A DNA stretch of 64,000 nucleotides from NCBI RefSeq assembly GCF_030063135.1, contig NZ_JASISO010000022.1, positions 1 to 64,000 of the forward strand. Direction: 5' to 3'. Below the pieces are notes generated by a model. It saw nothing but the letters and a program-made list of their open reading frames with translations, was not told where the DNA came from and searched no databases. Positions 1 through 8,938 of this stretch are shown here, in pieces; within the stretch, counting starts at the first letter, position 1, and each line of letters opens with the position of its first letter. The stretch is from Streptomyces sp. G-G2 (GTDB lineage Bacteria > Actinomycetota > Actinomycetes > Streptomycetales > Streptomycetaceae). The position numbers and the translations under genes were made by a program.

Positions 1-422
1 GAGGGGGCCGGAGTGGCGGCCCGCTCGCCGGGGGTGGGGGACTTGTCGGCGGCCGGGGCCGGGCGGGGGCGGAGGGCGCTCACGCCCCAGTACACCGCGA
101 GCGCGCCCAGCAGCAGCCCCGCCGACGGGATCCCGAAGACCCCGAGGAAGAAGCCCCACATGCCCGCGAGCAGCGCGTACCGCGCCCGGCGCTGGATCGG
201 GTCGGTGGGGTCCCAGCGGGCCGGGCCGCCCCCGAGGCCGCCGGGTCCGTTGTCACCGCCGCCCTCGCGGTCGCGGCGCTCCTGCTCGTCCGCGCCGTCT
301 CTCGGCTGCCAGGGCTGGTCGGGCCGCCCCTCCGGGGGAGCCGCGAAGGGGTTGTCCGTCGGGGGAGTGTTCTCGGGCGCGGACGGCGGAGTGGGAGAGG
401 AGGGCTGACGGCTGTCCGGCAT
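1..422 (-). CDS. Membrane protein, C-terminus cut by window edge
   Basis: About 140 residues of the N-terminal part are visible, starting MPDSRQPSSP at 422 behind an AGGGGAAG ribosome site. Residues 1-75 are hydrophilic and rich in Pro, Gly, Asp and Arg. Residues about 80-115 are hydrophobic and should form two closely spaced membrane segments (AGMWGFFLGVFGIPSAGLLL, then GALAVYWGVSAL). A second Pro/Ala-rich stretch runs off the window. It is transcribed away from purN. A conserved streptomycete membrane protein stands at this place, but no function can be read from the sequence. Confidence 0.75.
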   Translation of the reverse strand, partial: MPDSRQPSSPTPPSAPENTPPTDNPFAAPPEGRPDQPWQPRDGADEQERRDREGGGDNGPGGLGGGPARWDPTDPIQRRARYALLAGMWGFFLGVFGIPSAGLLLGALAVYWGVSALRPRPAPAADKSPTPGERAATPAP

Positions 423-578
423 CGGGTGCGTTTCTTCCCCTGAGTGGTGTGGTGGGTGGTGTGCGAATGGCGGTGAATGGCTTGTATGCCTGACGCTACC
501 TGCCGGTCGTCCCCCCGTCCCTCGGGGGCCGTCCCGTGTGCCGGTATCGTTGCAGGCGGTCGGCGGCTTCGTATGGTC

Positions 579-593
579 CCCCGTATATCGGGG
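579..593. promoter_or_regulatory. Inverted repeat in the purN upstream region
   Basis: CCCCG-tatat-CGGGG is a perfect 5-bp inverted repeat about 80 bp before purN. TTCGTATG occurs on both sides of it (near 568 and 603). The 249-bp gap between the divergent membrane gene and purN holds no other feature I could identify. This could be an operator or a leader hairpin; function is not shown. Confidence 0.25.
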
Positions 594-671
594 TGCCCGG
601 TTTTCGTATGACCGTACAAAGGCACAACGCGGCACGCAGGCCGCACGGATTCCGCTAGAAAGGGCCTCCCC

Positions 672-1271
672 ATGGCCGCCTCCCGCCTGGTCGTGCTGGT
701 TTCCGGCTCCGGCACCAATCTCCAGGCCCTGCTCGACGCCGACGACCTCGGCGCCGAGGTCGTCGCCGTGGGGGCCGACCGCGAGAACATCGTGGGCCTG
801 GAGCGGGCCGAGAAGGCCGGTATCCCCACCTTCGTGTGCCCGGTCAAGGGGTACGCCACGCGTGCGGAGTGGGACGCCGCGCTCACCGGGGCCACCGCCG
901 CCTACGAGCCGGACCTCGTCATCTCCGCCGGGTTCATGAAGATCGTGGGCGAGCGGTTCATCGACCGCTTCGGCGGCCGGTTCATCAACACCCACCCCGC
1001 CCTGCTGCCCGCCTTCCCCGGCGCGCACGGCGTGCGGGACGCCCTCGCGTACGGCGCGAAGGTCACCGGCTGCACGGTCCACTTCGTGGACTCCGGCGTG
1101 GACACCGGCCCGGTCATCGCCCAGGGTGTGGTCGGCATCCGGGACGAGGACGACGAAGCCGCTCTGCACGAGCGCATCAAGGAAGTCGAGCGCACGCTGC
1201 TCGTCGACGTCGTGGGGCGCCTGGCCCGGCACGGCTACCGCATTGAGGGACGAAAGGTAACAATCCAGTGA
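672..1271 (+). CDS. purN: Phosphoribosylglycinamide formyltransferase
   Basis: This is the cytosolic GAR transformylase, which moves a formyl group from 10-formyl-THF to GAR in de novo purine synthesis. The 199 residues match the usual bacterial length. The N-terminus carries the phosphate-binding segment [13 protein letters not shown] (about residues 8-20). The catalytic block [12 protein letters not shown] (about 106-117) and [12 protein letters not shown] follow. The ATG at 672 has AGAAAGG upstream. The stop codon overlaps the GTG start of purH by four bases, so the two are translationally coupled. folD, which makes its cofactor precursor, lies 2.6 kb downstream. Confidence 0.96.
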   Translation: MAASRLVVLVSGSGTNLQALLDADDLGAEVVAVGADRENIVGLERAEKAGIPTFVCPVKGYATRAEWDAALTGATAAYEPDLVISAGFMKIVGERFIDRFGGRFINTHPALLPAFPGAHGVRDALAYGAKVTGCTVHFVDSGVDTGPVIAQGVVGIRDEDDEAALHERIKEVERTLLVDVVGRLARHGYRIEGRKVTIQ

Positions 1272-2884
1272 CCGCCGTAGAGACCGCAGACAGCAACGAC
1301 CCCGTGACGCCCGTGACGACCCGGCGGCCGATCCGGCGCGCGCTCGTCAGCGTCTACGACAAGACGGGACTGGAAGAGCTGGCCCGCGGCCTGCACGAGG
1401 CGGGCGTCACGCTCGTCTCCACGGGCTCCACCGCCTCGAAGATCGCCGCGGCCGGTGTGCCCGTCACCAAGGTCGAGGAGCTGACCGGCTTCCCCGAGTG
1501 CCTGGACGGCCGGGTCAAGACCCTGCACCCCCGCGTGCACGCGGGCATCCTCGCCGACCTCCGCCTTGAGGACCACCGGCGCCAGCTGGCCGAGTTGGGC
1601 GTCGAGCCCTTCGACCTGGTGATCGTCAACCTCTATCCCTTCCGCGAGACCGTCGCCTCCGGCGCGAGCCCCGACGAGTGCGTGGAGCAGATCGACATCG
1701 GCGGCCCCTCGATGGTCCGCGCCGCCGCCAAGAACCACCCGTCGGTCTCCGTCGTCACCAGCCCCGCGCGCTACGCCGACGTGCTGGCCGCCGTCCAGGC
1801 GGGCGGTTTCGACCTGACCGCGCGCAAGCGGCTGGCGGCCGAGGCCTTCCAGCACACCGCCGCCTACGACGTCGCCGTGGCCTCCTGGTTCACGAATGCG
1901 TACGCTCCGGAAGAGGGCTCCGTACTCCCCGAGTTCCTGGCCGGCGCCTGGGACCGCAAGGCGAGCCTGCGCTACGGCGAGAACCCGCACCAGGCCGCCG
2001 CGCTCTACACGGACGGCCAGCCGGGCGGACTCGCCAATGCCGAGCAGCTGCACGGCAAGGAGATGTCCTTCAACAACTACGTGGACACCGAGGCCGCCCG
2101 CCGGGCCGCCTTCGACCACGAAGAGCCCTGCGTCGCGATCATCAAGCACGCCAACCCGTGCGGCATCGCGGTCGGCGCGGACGTCGCCGAGGCGCACCGC
2201 AAGGCCCACGCCTGCGACCCGCTGTCGGCCTTCGGCGGGGTCATCGCCGTCAACCGCCCGGTGACCGTCGCGCTCGCCGAGCAGGTCGCGGAGATCTTCA
2301 CCGAGGTCATCGCCGCTCCGGCGTACGAGGACGGCGCGCTGGAGGTCCTCGCCAAGAAGAAGAACATCCGCGTCCTGAAGGTGGACGGCGACCCGCACCA
2401 GCCGGGCGACCTCAAGCCGATCAGCGGCGGCGTGCTGCTCCAGCAGAGCGACACGTTCGGAAAGGGGAGGGGCCAGGCCGAGGGCGACGACCCGGCGAAC
2501 TGGACGCTCGCCACCGGTGACGCCCTCTCGGAGAGCGAGCTGGCGGAGCTGGCCTTCGCGTGGAAGGCCTGCCGGGCCGTCAAGTCCAACGCGATCCTGC
2601 TGGCCAAGGACAGCGCCTCGGTCGGCGTGGGCATGGGTCAGGTCAACCGCGTGGACTCGGCGAAGCTCGCCGTCGAGCGGGCGGGCGCCGAGCGCGCGCG
2701 GGGCTCGTACGCCGCCTCGGACGCGTTCTTCCCGTTCCCGGACGGGCTGGAGATCCTGACCGCCGCGGGCATCAAGGCCGTGGCGCAGCCGGGCGGTTCG
2801 GTCCGTGACGAGCAGGTCGTCGAGGCCGCGCGCGCCGCGGGCGTCACGATGTACTTCACCGGGACCCGCCACTTCTTCCACTGA
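1268..2884 (+). CDS. purH: Bifunctional AICAR transformylase / IMP cyclohydrolase
   Basis: PurH carries out the last two steps to IMP: formylation of AICAR, then cyclisation of FAICAR. The 538 residues include an N-terminal MGS-like IMP cyclohydrolase domain ([34 protein letters not shown]) and a C-terminal transformylase domain with [41 protein letters not shown] and [10 protein letters not shown]. It starts at the GTG that overlaps the purN stop. A strong hairpin follows the stop codon, so purN-purH is likely a complete two-gene operon. Confidence 0.97.
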   Translation: MTAVETADSNDPVTPVTTRRPIRRALVSVYDKTGLEELARGLHEAGVTLVSTGSTASKIAAAGVPVTKVEELTGFPECLDGRVKTLHPRVHAGILADLRLEDHRRQLAELGVEPFDLVIVNLYPFRETVASGASPDECVEQIDIGGPSMVRAAAKNHPSVSVVTSPARYADVLAAVQAGGFDLTARKRLAAEAFQHTAAYDVAVASWFTNAYAPEEGSVLPEFLAGAWDRKASLRYGENPHQAAALYTDGQPGGLANAEQLHGKEMSFNNYVDTEAARRAAFDHEEPCVAIIKHANPCGIAVGADVAEAHRKAHACDPLSAFGGVIAVNRPVTVALAEQVAEIFTEVIAAPAYEDGALEVLAKKKNIRVLKVDGDPHQPGDLKPISGGVLLQQSDTFGKGRGQAEGDDPANWTLATGDALSESELAELAFAWKACRAVKSNAILLAKDSASVGVGMGQVNRVDSAKLAVERAGAERARGSYAASDAFFPFPDGLEILTAAGIKAVAQPGGSVRDEQVVEAARAAGVTMYFTGTRHFFH

Positions 2885-2903
2885 CCGTCCCGGTCCCGCG
2901 TAC

Positions 2904-2948
2904 GGCGAAGGCCGCGTCCCGCAGCGAATGCGGGGCGCGGCCTTCGCC
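2904..2948. terminator. Hairpin terminator between convergent purH and membrane gene
   Basis: GGCGAAGGCCGCGTCCCGCA and its near-perfect complement flank a short loop (gcgaa). The hairpin sits 20 bp after the purH stop and 19 bp before the end of the convergent gene, so it can serve both strands. Confidence 0.75.
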
Positions 2949-2966
2949 GTCGTACGGGGGAACGCG

Positions 2967-3566
2967 TCAGACGTGCTTGGGGCGGTTGAACCAGGCCGCG
3001 CCGTCGGCCTTCGCCACGAAGACGATGATCAGGATCGCCAGGATGGTGTGCACCAGACCGATCAGGATGAACGGGTAGATGCCGAGCAGCGCCGTGATCG
3101 AGCCGAAGACGATCGCGGTGATCCGGACGCCGTTGCCGCCCTTGCCGAACTTCGCGCCGAGGACGATCGCGAAGACGCCCCAGAGCAGGATTGCGACGGC
3201 GAAGCCGTACAGCGCGCCGGTCGGGAAGTCCTTGAGCGCGTCGAACTGGCTGTCGGCCTGCACCGAGGGGTCGTTCTTGGCCTTGTCGATGGCGCCGCCC
3301 GCGATGGCGAAGATGACCGCGCCGATGACCTGGAGCGCGCCGATCACGAACAGCATGACGCGGGCGCCGGAGACACCGCCCGGCATCGTCATCGGGGCGC
3401 CCGAGTAACCACCGGGGTACGCCGGGGCGCCGCCCTGCGGGTAGCCGTAGCCGCCCTGCGGGGGAACGCCCTGCGGGGCCTGCTGCGGGTAGCCGTAGCC
3501 GGGCTGGCCGCCCTGCGGGGCCGGCTGCTGCTGGCCGTAGGGGTTGTTCGGGTCGCCGAAGCTCAT
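2967..3566 (-). CDS. Four-TM membrane protein with Gly/Pro/Tyr-rich N-terminus
   Basis: The product has 199 residues. Residues 1-65 are low complexity, with repeated GYPQ/GGYGYPQ units typical of streptomycete envelope proteins. Four hydrophobic helices follow (about 75-98, 123-146, 153-177 and 178-192), ending AWFNRPKHV. The start at 3566 (MSFGDPNNPYG) is set by GGAGGAAC about 10 bp upstream; a longer in-frame reading to 3707 has neither a ribosome site nor family support. No catalytic motif is visible. It is divergent from folD. Confidence 0.8.
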   Translation of the reverse strand: MSFGDPNNPYGQQQPAPQGGQPGYGYPQQAPQGVPPQGGYGYPQGGAPAYPGGYSGAPMTMPGGVSGARVMLFVIGALQVIGAVIFAIAGGAIDKAKNDPSVQADSQFDALKDFPTGALYGFAVAILLWGVFAIVLGAKFGKGGNGVRITAIVFGSITALLGIYPFILIGLVHTILAILIIVFVAKADGAAWFNRPKHV

Positions 3567-3723
3567 CTTGGGGTGTTCCTCCGTTGGAGTGCGGGGACGC
3601 GTGGTCAGCACGGAGGAACTCTTGCGAATGCGGTCCGCCCCCCCGGCACTGCCCGCGGCACTAGTGCCGTCATCGTGGCTGGATCCGCAGCGGATTGTCC
3701 AGTCCATTGGCCGCGAACAAGGT

Positions 3724-3740
3724 CACTTGTTGTGCAAGTG
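3724..3740. promoter_or_regulatory. Perfect palindrome in folD / membrane-gene intergenic region
   Basis: CACTTG-ttgtg-CAAGTG is a perfect 6-bp inverted repeat with a 5-bp spacer. The right arm begins a short direct repeat (GTGCAAGTGCAA). It lies about 90 bp before folD and 158 bp before the divergent gene, where an operator would be expected. No regulator can be named. Confidence 0.35.
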
Positions 3741-3832
3741 CAATGAACCGCGCGCGTCGGCGGGCGCCTTGGGCTGACCCGCGAGTGGACGCGAGTGGAA
3801 CCGGGGGCGCTCCATCCGGGAGGATGGGCGGC

Positions 3833-4702
3833 ATGACCGCCCAGATTCTCGATGGCAAGGCCACCGCATCCGCGATCAAGTCCGCCCTGACCGCCCGCGT
3901 GGCGGACCTCACCGCGGGGGGTGTCACCCCCGGCCTCGGCACCCTGCTGGTCGGTGACGACCCGGGGAGCCGCTGGTACGTCAACGGCAAGCACAAGGAC
4001 TGCGCCGAGGTCGGCATCGCCTCGATCCAGCGCGAACTGCCCGCGACGGCCTCGCAGGAGGACATCGAAGCGGTGGTCCGCGAACTCAACGACAACCCCG
4101 AGTGCACGGGGTACATCGTCCAACTGCCGCTCCCCAAGGGCATCGACACCAACCGCGTGCTGGAGCTGATGGATCCGGCGAAGGACGCCGACGGGCTGCA
4201 CCCGATGTCGCTCGGGCGGCTGGTGCTGAACGAGCCGGGTCCGCTGCCGTGCACCCCGTACGGGATCGTCGAGCTGCTCCGCCACCACGGGGTCGAGATC
4301 AACGGCGCGCACGTCGTGGTCCTCGGCCGCGGCATCACCGTCGGCCGGTCCATCGGGCTGCTGCTGACCCGCAAGTCGGAGAACGCGACCGTGACGCTGT
4401 GCCACACCGGTACGCGCGACCTCCCGGCCCTGCTGCGGCAGGCGGACATCATCGTGGCCGCGGCGGGTGTGCCGCACCTGGTCAAGCCCGAGGACGTGAA
4501 GCCGGGCGCGGCCGTGCTGGACGTCGGGGTCAGCCGGGACGAGCACGGGAAGATCGTCGGGGACGTGCACCCCGGGGTCGCCGAGGTGGCGGGCTGGCTG
4601 TCGCCGAACCCCGGCGGCGTCGGCCCGATGACGCGGGCGCAGCTGCTGGTGAACGTGGTGGAGGCGGCGGAACGGCTCGCCGCGGCCGCGGATACCCCGT
4701 GA
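3833..4702 (+). CDS. folD: Methylenetetrahydrofolate dehydrogenase / cyclohydrolase
   Basis: FolD oxidises 5,10-methylene-THF to methenyl-THF with NADP and hydrolyses it to 10-formyl-THF, the one-carbon donor used by PurN and PurH. The 289 residues are normal. Visible motifs are the catalytic Y-x3-K (YVNGKHK), the substrate loop [20 protein letters not shown], and the Rossmann segment [11 protein letters not shown]. The ATG at 3833 follows GGGAGG by 9 bp; an in-frame ATG at 3824 is less well spaced. The stop overlaps the next GTG by four bases. Confidence 0.96.
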   Translation: MTAQILDGKATASAIKSALTARVADLTAGGVTPGLGTLLVGDDPGSRWYVNGKHKDCAEVGIASIQRELPATASQEDIEAVVRELNDNPECTGYIVQLPLPKGIDTNRVLELMDPAKDADGLHPMSLGRLVLNEPGPLPCTPYGIVELLRHHGVEINGAHVVVLGRGITVGRSIGLLLTRKSENATVTLCHTGTRDLPALLRQADIIVAAAGVPHLVKPEDVKPGAAVLDVGVSRDEHGKIVGDVHPGVAEVAGWLSPNPGGVGPMTRAQLLVNVVEAAERLAAAADTP

Positions 4703-5244
4703 GCGCGCCGGACCCGAAGGCTCCGGCTCCCGGCCCGGACCCGGACCCGAAGGCCGCCGCCCCGGCCCCGAAGGGGGCTCCCGCCCCGGCTCCGGAGAAA
4801 GCCCCGGCCGCGGAGAGGGCCACCGTTGCGGAGAAGGCCCCGGAGAAGGCCAGGGCCGAGGCGTCCCGGCGGCCGCCCACCGTCACCCTGGACACCGCCC
4901 GGCCCGAGGGCGGTGGGCGGGCGGCGCCCGGCGGCGCGCCCGCGCCCGCCCGCCAGTGGCCGATGCTCAGCGTGCTCGGGGCCACCGGCGCCGGGCTGCT
5001 GCTGACCGCCCTCGACTACGCCCGGGTCGGCTGCCTGTTCATGGGGGTGGCCCTGATCGCCGCCGCGGTGATGCGGCGGGTGCTGCCGTCCGTGGGGATG
5101 CTCGCGGTGCGGTCCCGGTTCACGGACATGGTGACCTACGGCCTCCTCGGCGTCGTGATCATCCTGCTGGCCCTGGTCACGGAGCCCAAGCCGTGGCTGG
5201 AGGTCCCGTTCCTGCGGGACGCCGTACGATTCACCGTCCGCTGA
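4699..5244 (+). CDS. DUF3017 membrane protein
   Basis: The product has 181 residues. The first 95 are Pro/Ala/Lys/Glu-rich and look disordered (repeated [13 protein letters not shown]). The rest is a compact three-helix membrane domain ([49 protein letters not shown]) matching the DUF3017 family that accompanies folD in streptomycetes. The GTG start overlaps the folD stop, so it is co-translated. The function is unknown. The end of the gene (TTCACCGTCCGCTGACCCC) is almost repeated at 5258-5276. Confidence 0.82.
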   Translation: MSAPDPKAPAPGPDPDPKAAAPAPKGAPAPAPEKAPAAERATVAEKAPEKARAEASRRPPTVTLDTARPEGGGRAAPGGAPAPARQWPMLSVLGATGAGLLLTALDYARVGCLFMGVALIAAAVMRRVLPSVGMLAVRSRFTDMVTYGLLGVVIILLALVTEPKPWLEVPFLRDAVRFTVR

Positions 5245-5259
5245 CCCCGCGCCTGCGGT

Positions 5260-6165
5260 TCACGGTCCGCTGACCCCGGGGGCGCCGAGCGCCGCCAGTG
5301 CGGCCAGGGTCGCCGCGATGGCGGGCTGGGCCTTGGCGCCCGTACGGACCAGGGCCTCCACGGTGCGGCCGCGGCCCGGCAGCGTGAGGATCACGGTGCC
5401 GGGCGGCGGGCTGCCGCACAGCAGCTTCGGCAGGATCGTCACCGCGTGCCCGGTGGCCACCAGCCACAGCGCCCCGCGCAGGTCCCCGCAGTCGTGCTCG
5501 ATCCGCGGGGTGAACCCGGCGTTGCGGCAGGCGTGCAGCAGCATTTCGCGGCAGCTGCTCGGCGGCGGCGCCGAGATCCAGGCCCGGTCGCGCAGGGCCG
5601 CGAGCCCGTGCCGCTCCACGTCGGCGCGCAGGGCCTCCGGGAAGGCCAGGCACAGCGGGTCGTCGAACAGCGGCACCGAGGTGGTGCCGCTCGCGGGCGG
5701 TTCGCCGAGCAGGTGGTAGTGGTACGAGACGGCCAGGTCCAGCTCCCGGAGCCGCAGGCGCGGTACGGCGTCCTCCGGTTCGGCCTGGATGATCCGGGGC
5801 CGCAGCAGCGGGTGGCGCCGGGCCAGTTCCGCGACGAGCGGGGCCGCGACCGGACCCAGCGCGCTCGGGGCGCAGCCGATGCTCAACTCCCCGCTGAGGT
5901 CGTCGTCGAGCGCCCGTACCGCCCCTTCGGCCCGCTCCAGCGCGGCCAGTACGTGTTCGCACTCGGCCGCGAGGGCCGCTCCGGCGGCGGTGAGCCGCAG
6001 CCCGCGCCCCTCGCGCCGCATGAGGGAGGCGCCCGCCTCGGTCTCCAGGGCGCGCAGTTGCTGCGACACGGCCGACGGGGTGACGCCGTGCAGATCGGCG
6101 ACCGCGGTCACCTTTCCGTGTTGTGCCAGGTCACGAAGGATCACCATGCGCTTCACATCAAGCAT
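5260..6165 (-). CDS. LysR-family transcriptional regulator
   Basis: The 301 residues have a winged helix-turn-helix at the N-terminus (MVILRDLAQHGKVTAVADL; TPSAVSQQLRALETEAGASL; REGRGLRLTAAG) and a C-terminal substrate-binding domain (GELSIGCAPSAL, about residue 92 on). It is divergent from a short dehydrogenase with only 71 bp between them, the usual LysR/target layout. The inducer is unknown. It may also act on the racemase-desaturase operon further on, but nothing in the sequence proves that. Confidence 0.9.
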   Translation of the reverse strand: MLDVKRMVILRDLAQHGKVTAVADLHGVTPSAVSQQLRALETEAGASLMRREGRGLRLTAAGAALAAECEHVLAALERAEGAVRALDDDLSGELSIGCAPSALGPVAAPLVAELARRHPLLRPRIIQAEPEDAVPRLRLRELDLAVSYHYHLLGEPPASGTTSVPLFDDPLCLAFPEALRADVERHGLAALRDRAWISAPPPSSCREMLLHACRNAGFTPRIEHDCGDLRGALWLVATGHAVTILPKLLCGSPPPGTVILTLPGRGRTVEALVRTGAKAQPAIAATLAALAALGAPGVSGP

Positions 6166-6168
6166 GAG

Positions 6169-6189
6169 TTCATCTTAACGATGGTTGAA
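6169..6189. promoter_or_regulatory. LysR-type box between regulator and dehydrogenase
   Basis: TTCA-n13-TGAA (TTCATC...GGTTGAA) is an imperfect inverted repeat with the T-N11-A spacing of LysR sites. It lies directly before the LysR start and 48 bp before the divergent dehydrogenase. Confidence 0.4.
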
Positions 6190-6236
6190 GCCTGAGTAGC
6201 TGGACTTCACGGTATCTCCCGCGCCATCCTCGGACC

Positions 6237-6839
6237 ATGAAGATTCTGCTGATCGGCGCGAACGGAACCCTCGGACGAGCGGTTCACACGGCTCTGCGGG
6301 AGCGCGGCCACGAGGTCGTCACCGCTTCCCGCAAGGACTCGGACCTCTTCGTCGACATCACCGACCCCGAATCGATCCGCTCCCTGTACGAGCAGGCGGG
6401 CCCCGTGGACGCGGTGGCGAGCGCCGCGGGCAGTGTTCCGTGGAAGCCCATCGGCGAGCTGGCCACCCAGGACATCCGCGACGGCCTCGAAGGCAAGGCC
6501 GTCAGCCAGGTCGAGCTGGTCCTCCAGGGCCTGGAGCGGCTGCCCGAGCACGGCTCGTACACCCTGATCACCGGCATCCTGGCCCGCGAGTTCCTGCTCA
6601 CCGGCTCGGTCGCCTCCCTCGCCAACGGCGCCGTCGAGGCCTTCGTCCGCGCGGCCGCGATCGAACTGCCGGGCCGCCAGCGGATCAACGCCGTCAGCCC
6701 GACCGTCTTCGAGGAGTCCCTCGACATCTACGGGGACGCGTTCGCCGGGTTCGACGCCGTACCGGTCGCCCGGGCCGCGGCCGCCTACGTGAAGTCGATC
6801 GAGGGCCACCAGACGGGCCAGGTCTTCCGCGTCGAGTAG
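6237..6839 (+). CDS. Short-chain dehydrogenase/reductase family protein
   Basis: This is a 200-residue Rossmann protein with the nucleotide loop GANGTLGRAV (residues 7-16), AASAAGSVPW and LITGILA. Where classical members carry Tyr-x3-Lys it reads SVASLANGAVEAFVRAAA, so the catalytic Tyr/Lys pair is missing, as in a subset of short SDR-like proteins. It is therefore either an atypical reductase or an NAD(P)-binding sensor. It is the probable target of the divergent LysR protein. The substrate cannot be inferred. Confidence 0.82.
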   Translation: MKILLIGANGTLGRAVHTALRERGHEVVTASRKDSDLFVDITDPESIRSLYEQAGPVDAVASAAGSVPWKPIGELATQDIRDGLEGKAVSQVELVLQGLERLPEHGSYTLITGILAREFLLTGSVASLANGAVEAFVRAAAIELPGRQRINAVSPTVFEESLDIYGDAFAGFDAVPVARAAAAYVKSIEGHQTGQVFRVE

Positions 6840-7011
6840 GCGTCGGGCGACCACGCCGCGCCGCGCCGGTTAACACCGCAAAGCGTACGCATTCGTTACG
6901 TCAATAACCGCACTGCGTAAAGCCGAACCATGACCGTACCTTCCGCGCCCCGCCCGCGGAATGCACAGTCGGTAGGTATCTCTGGAATTTTCCGGATTAC
7001 GGAGGGCAGTA

Positions 7012-7809
7012 ATGAACGCAACGGATGAAGGCTCGGAAAGCAGCACCGCTCCCCGAGTTCTGAAGATCGGACTGGTCGGGGGTCTGAGTTTCCCTTCGAC
7101 GATCACGTACTACTACCGGATCAACCGCGAGATAAACAGCCGCCTCGGCCTCGCGCATTCCCCCCGCATCGCCCTGGAGAGCCTGGATTTCCAGCCGATG
7201 GTGGAGGCGATCGCGGCCCGGGACGGCGACTCGGTCGCCGGTCAGATCGCCGGAGCCGCGCGCCGCCTGGAGGCCGGGGGCGCCGACTTCTTCGCGATCT
7301 GCTGCAACACCGTCCACGAGTACGCCGACCTGGTCACCGCGCAGACCGACCTCCCGCTCATCAACATCTGCAAGGTGACCGCGGCGGAGACCGCCCGCCG
7401 CGGCTTCACCAGGATCGGCCTGCTCGGCTCCGCCTTCTCGATGGAAGAGTCGTTCTACCGCGACGAGTTCACCGCCCGGGGCATCGAGGTCGTCACCCCG
7501 GAGGCGGACGACCGGGCGTTCATGCAGTACTCCATCGAGCGCGAACTGTGCACCGGCACCATCTCGCAGGCCACCCGCGACCGCTTCCTGCGGATCTCCA
7601 ACGACGTCCTCGCCAAGGGCGCGCAGGCGCTCGTCCTGGCCTGCACGGAGGTGCCGCTGGTGGTGCGCCCGGAGGACTTCGACGCCCCGGTCATCGACAC
7701 CGTCCACGTGCACACCGAGGCCATCGTGGAGTACGCCCTCGCCCACGCCGGGGCGGCCCAGCCGGTCCCCGCCGCCGAGGCGGCCACCGCGGGCGCCGGG
7801 CGGTCGTGA
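7012..7809 (+). CDS. Aspartate/glutamate racemase family protein
   Basis: The 265 residues are of the two-cysteine, PLP-independent racemase fold. Both expected cysteines are present: C98 in ICCNT and C211 in LACTE. The N-terminal GLVGGLSFPSTITYYY is the usual start of the family. GGAGGG precedes the ATG. The stop overlaps the EamA start (TGATG). Relatives racemise or isomerise amino acids, hydantoins or maleate, so the substrate is open. As the first gene of a cassette with two diiron oxidases it may set the stereochemistry of an amino-acid precursor. It does not look like murI, which is an essential core gene in another context. Confidence 0.85.
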   Translation: MNATDEGSESSTAPRVLKIGLVGGLSFPSTITYYYRINREINSRLGLAHSPRIALESLDFQPMVEAIAARDGDSVAGQIAGAARRLEAGGADFFAICCNTVHEYADLVTAQTDLPLINICKVTAAETARRGFTRIGLLGSAFSMEESFYRDEFTARGIEVVTPEADDRAFMQYSIERELCTGTISQATRDRFLRISNDVLAKGAQALVLACTEVPLVVRPEDFDAPVIDTVHVHTEAIVEYALAHAGAAQPVPAAEAATAGAGRS

Positions 7810-8855
7810 TGCGCGCCGTCCACGTCAAGATGACGGTCGCGACGGTCCTCCTCGGCTCGTACCTCGTCGCGAGCAAGCTGATCCTGCGCGAGGTGCCGGT
7901 CTTCACCGCCACTTTCGTCCGCCTGGTCAGCGCGGTCCTGGTGCTCGCCGTGTACGTACGGCTGCGGCCCCCGGCGCCGGGCGGCCGGACCCGGCCGGGG
8001 CGCCGCGACAGCGCGGTGCTCTTCGCGCAGACGCTGCTCGGGGTGTTCCTCTTCAGCGTGTTCGCCATGTACGGGGTGAAGTTCACCGGGGCCATCGAGG
8101 CGGGCGTCCTGCTCGGCATGGTGCCGATCTCGATCAGCCTGGTCGCCATCGTCTTCCTCGGCGAACGGCTCGGCGGGCGGCGCGGCCTGGGGATCGCCCT
8201 GGCCGTGCTCGGCGCCGTCAGCATCAACGTGATGAGCGGCGGCGGCCGCACGGCGGGCGCGCACGCGGCGCTCGGCGTGCTGCTGCTGGTCTGCTCGGTG
8301 CTGTGCGAGGCGGTCTTCGTGACCTTCGGCAAGCTCCTCAGAACGCCCATCGCGCCCGCCCGGCTCTCGCTCATCATCTCGACGGCCGGGGCGCTGATGT
8401 TCCTGGTGCCCGCGGGCGTCGAGTCGCACTGGGGGGCGGCCCTGGCCGGGGTCTCCTGGCGGACGTGGGCGCTGATGGTCTACACCGGGGTGGCGATCAA
8501 CGGGATCGCCGTCGTGCTCATGTACGACAGCCTCGACAGTCTGGACACCACCGTGGTGGCGGCCTTCACGGCGCTCACCCCGGTCAGCGGCGCCGTGCTG
8601 TCCGTCCTGCTGCTCGGTGAGCGGCTGCACGCCTATCACCTGGTCGGCATGGCGCTGGTGATCGGCGGGGTCTTCGTCGTGGCGAAGGAGAAACCCGCGG
8701 AAAGCAAAGGATCAGCGGACCCCGGAGATCCTGAAGGGCGCGGAGATCCAAAAGGGCGCGGAGAAACCGGCGAACACGAAGATCCAGAAGGGTCCGGAGA
8801 GCCCGGAGAACCCGTGAGAAGCCATCCCGCGTATTCCGGCAATGCGGTTAGCTGA
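7809..8855 (+). CDS. EamA/DMT-family transporter
   Basis: The 348 residues include about ten hydrophobic helices in two EamA repeats, e.g. VATVLLGSYLVASKLIL, ALTPVSGAVLSVLLLGERL and MALVIGGVFVVAKE. A charged tail of about 50 residues contains short repeats (GDPEGRGDPKGRG, EDPEGSGEPGEP). Family members export amino acids and small metabolites. The ATG overlaps the racemase stop, so the two are translationally coupled and the exporter probably handles the pathway product. Confidence 0.86.
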   Translation: MRAVHVKMTVATVLLGSYLVASKLILREVPVFTATFVRLVSAVLVLAVYVRLRPPAPGGRTRPGRRDSAVLFAQTLLGVFLFSVFAMYGVKFTGAIEAGVLLGMVPISISLVAIVFLGERLGGRRGLGIALAVLGAVSINVMSGGGRTAGAHAALGVLLLVCSVLCEAVFVTFGKLLRTPIAPARLSLIISTAGALMFLVPAGVESHWGAALAGVSWRTWALMVYTGVAINGIAVVLMYDSLDSLDTTVVAAFTALTPVSGAVLSVLLLGERLHAYHLVGMALVIGGVFVVAKEKPAESKGSADPGDPEGRGDPKGRGETGEHEDPEGSGEPGEPVRSHPAYSGNAVS

Positions 8856-8874
8856 ACCTTGAGGCCCCTTCTCC

Positions 8875-8918
8875 GCCGTGTCCCGGACACGGCAGAGTCT
8901 CAGTCAGGACGAGACTCT
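8875..8918. promoter_or_regulatory. Two adjacent perfect inverted repeats before the diiron oxidase
   Basis: GCCGTGTCC-c-GGACACGGC (8875-8893) is followed at once by AGAGTCTC-n9-GAGACTCT (8894-8918). Both are perfect. They fill the only sizeable gap inside the operon and end 20 bp before the oxidase start. They could be an mRNA-stabilising or attenuating structure, or a double operator. Confidence 0.55.
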
Positions 8919-8938
8919 CACGAAGGGAATCGGTACCA

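Noticed and set aside
80-895. A 271-codon minus-strand frame crossing into purN
   Set aside because: It covers the purN promoter and coding start antisense and has no motifs; the real minus-strand gene starts at 422 in another frame.
1235-2881. A 548-codon open frame opposite purH
   Set aside because: purH is certain on the other strand and the antisense product has shadow-type composition.
7012-7809. murI (essential glutamate racemase)
   Set aside because: The sequence is of the broader Asp/Glu/hydantoin racemase group and sits in an accessory operon, not beside core wall genes.
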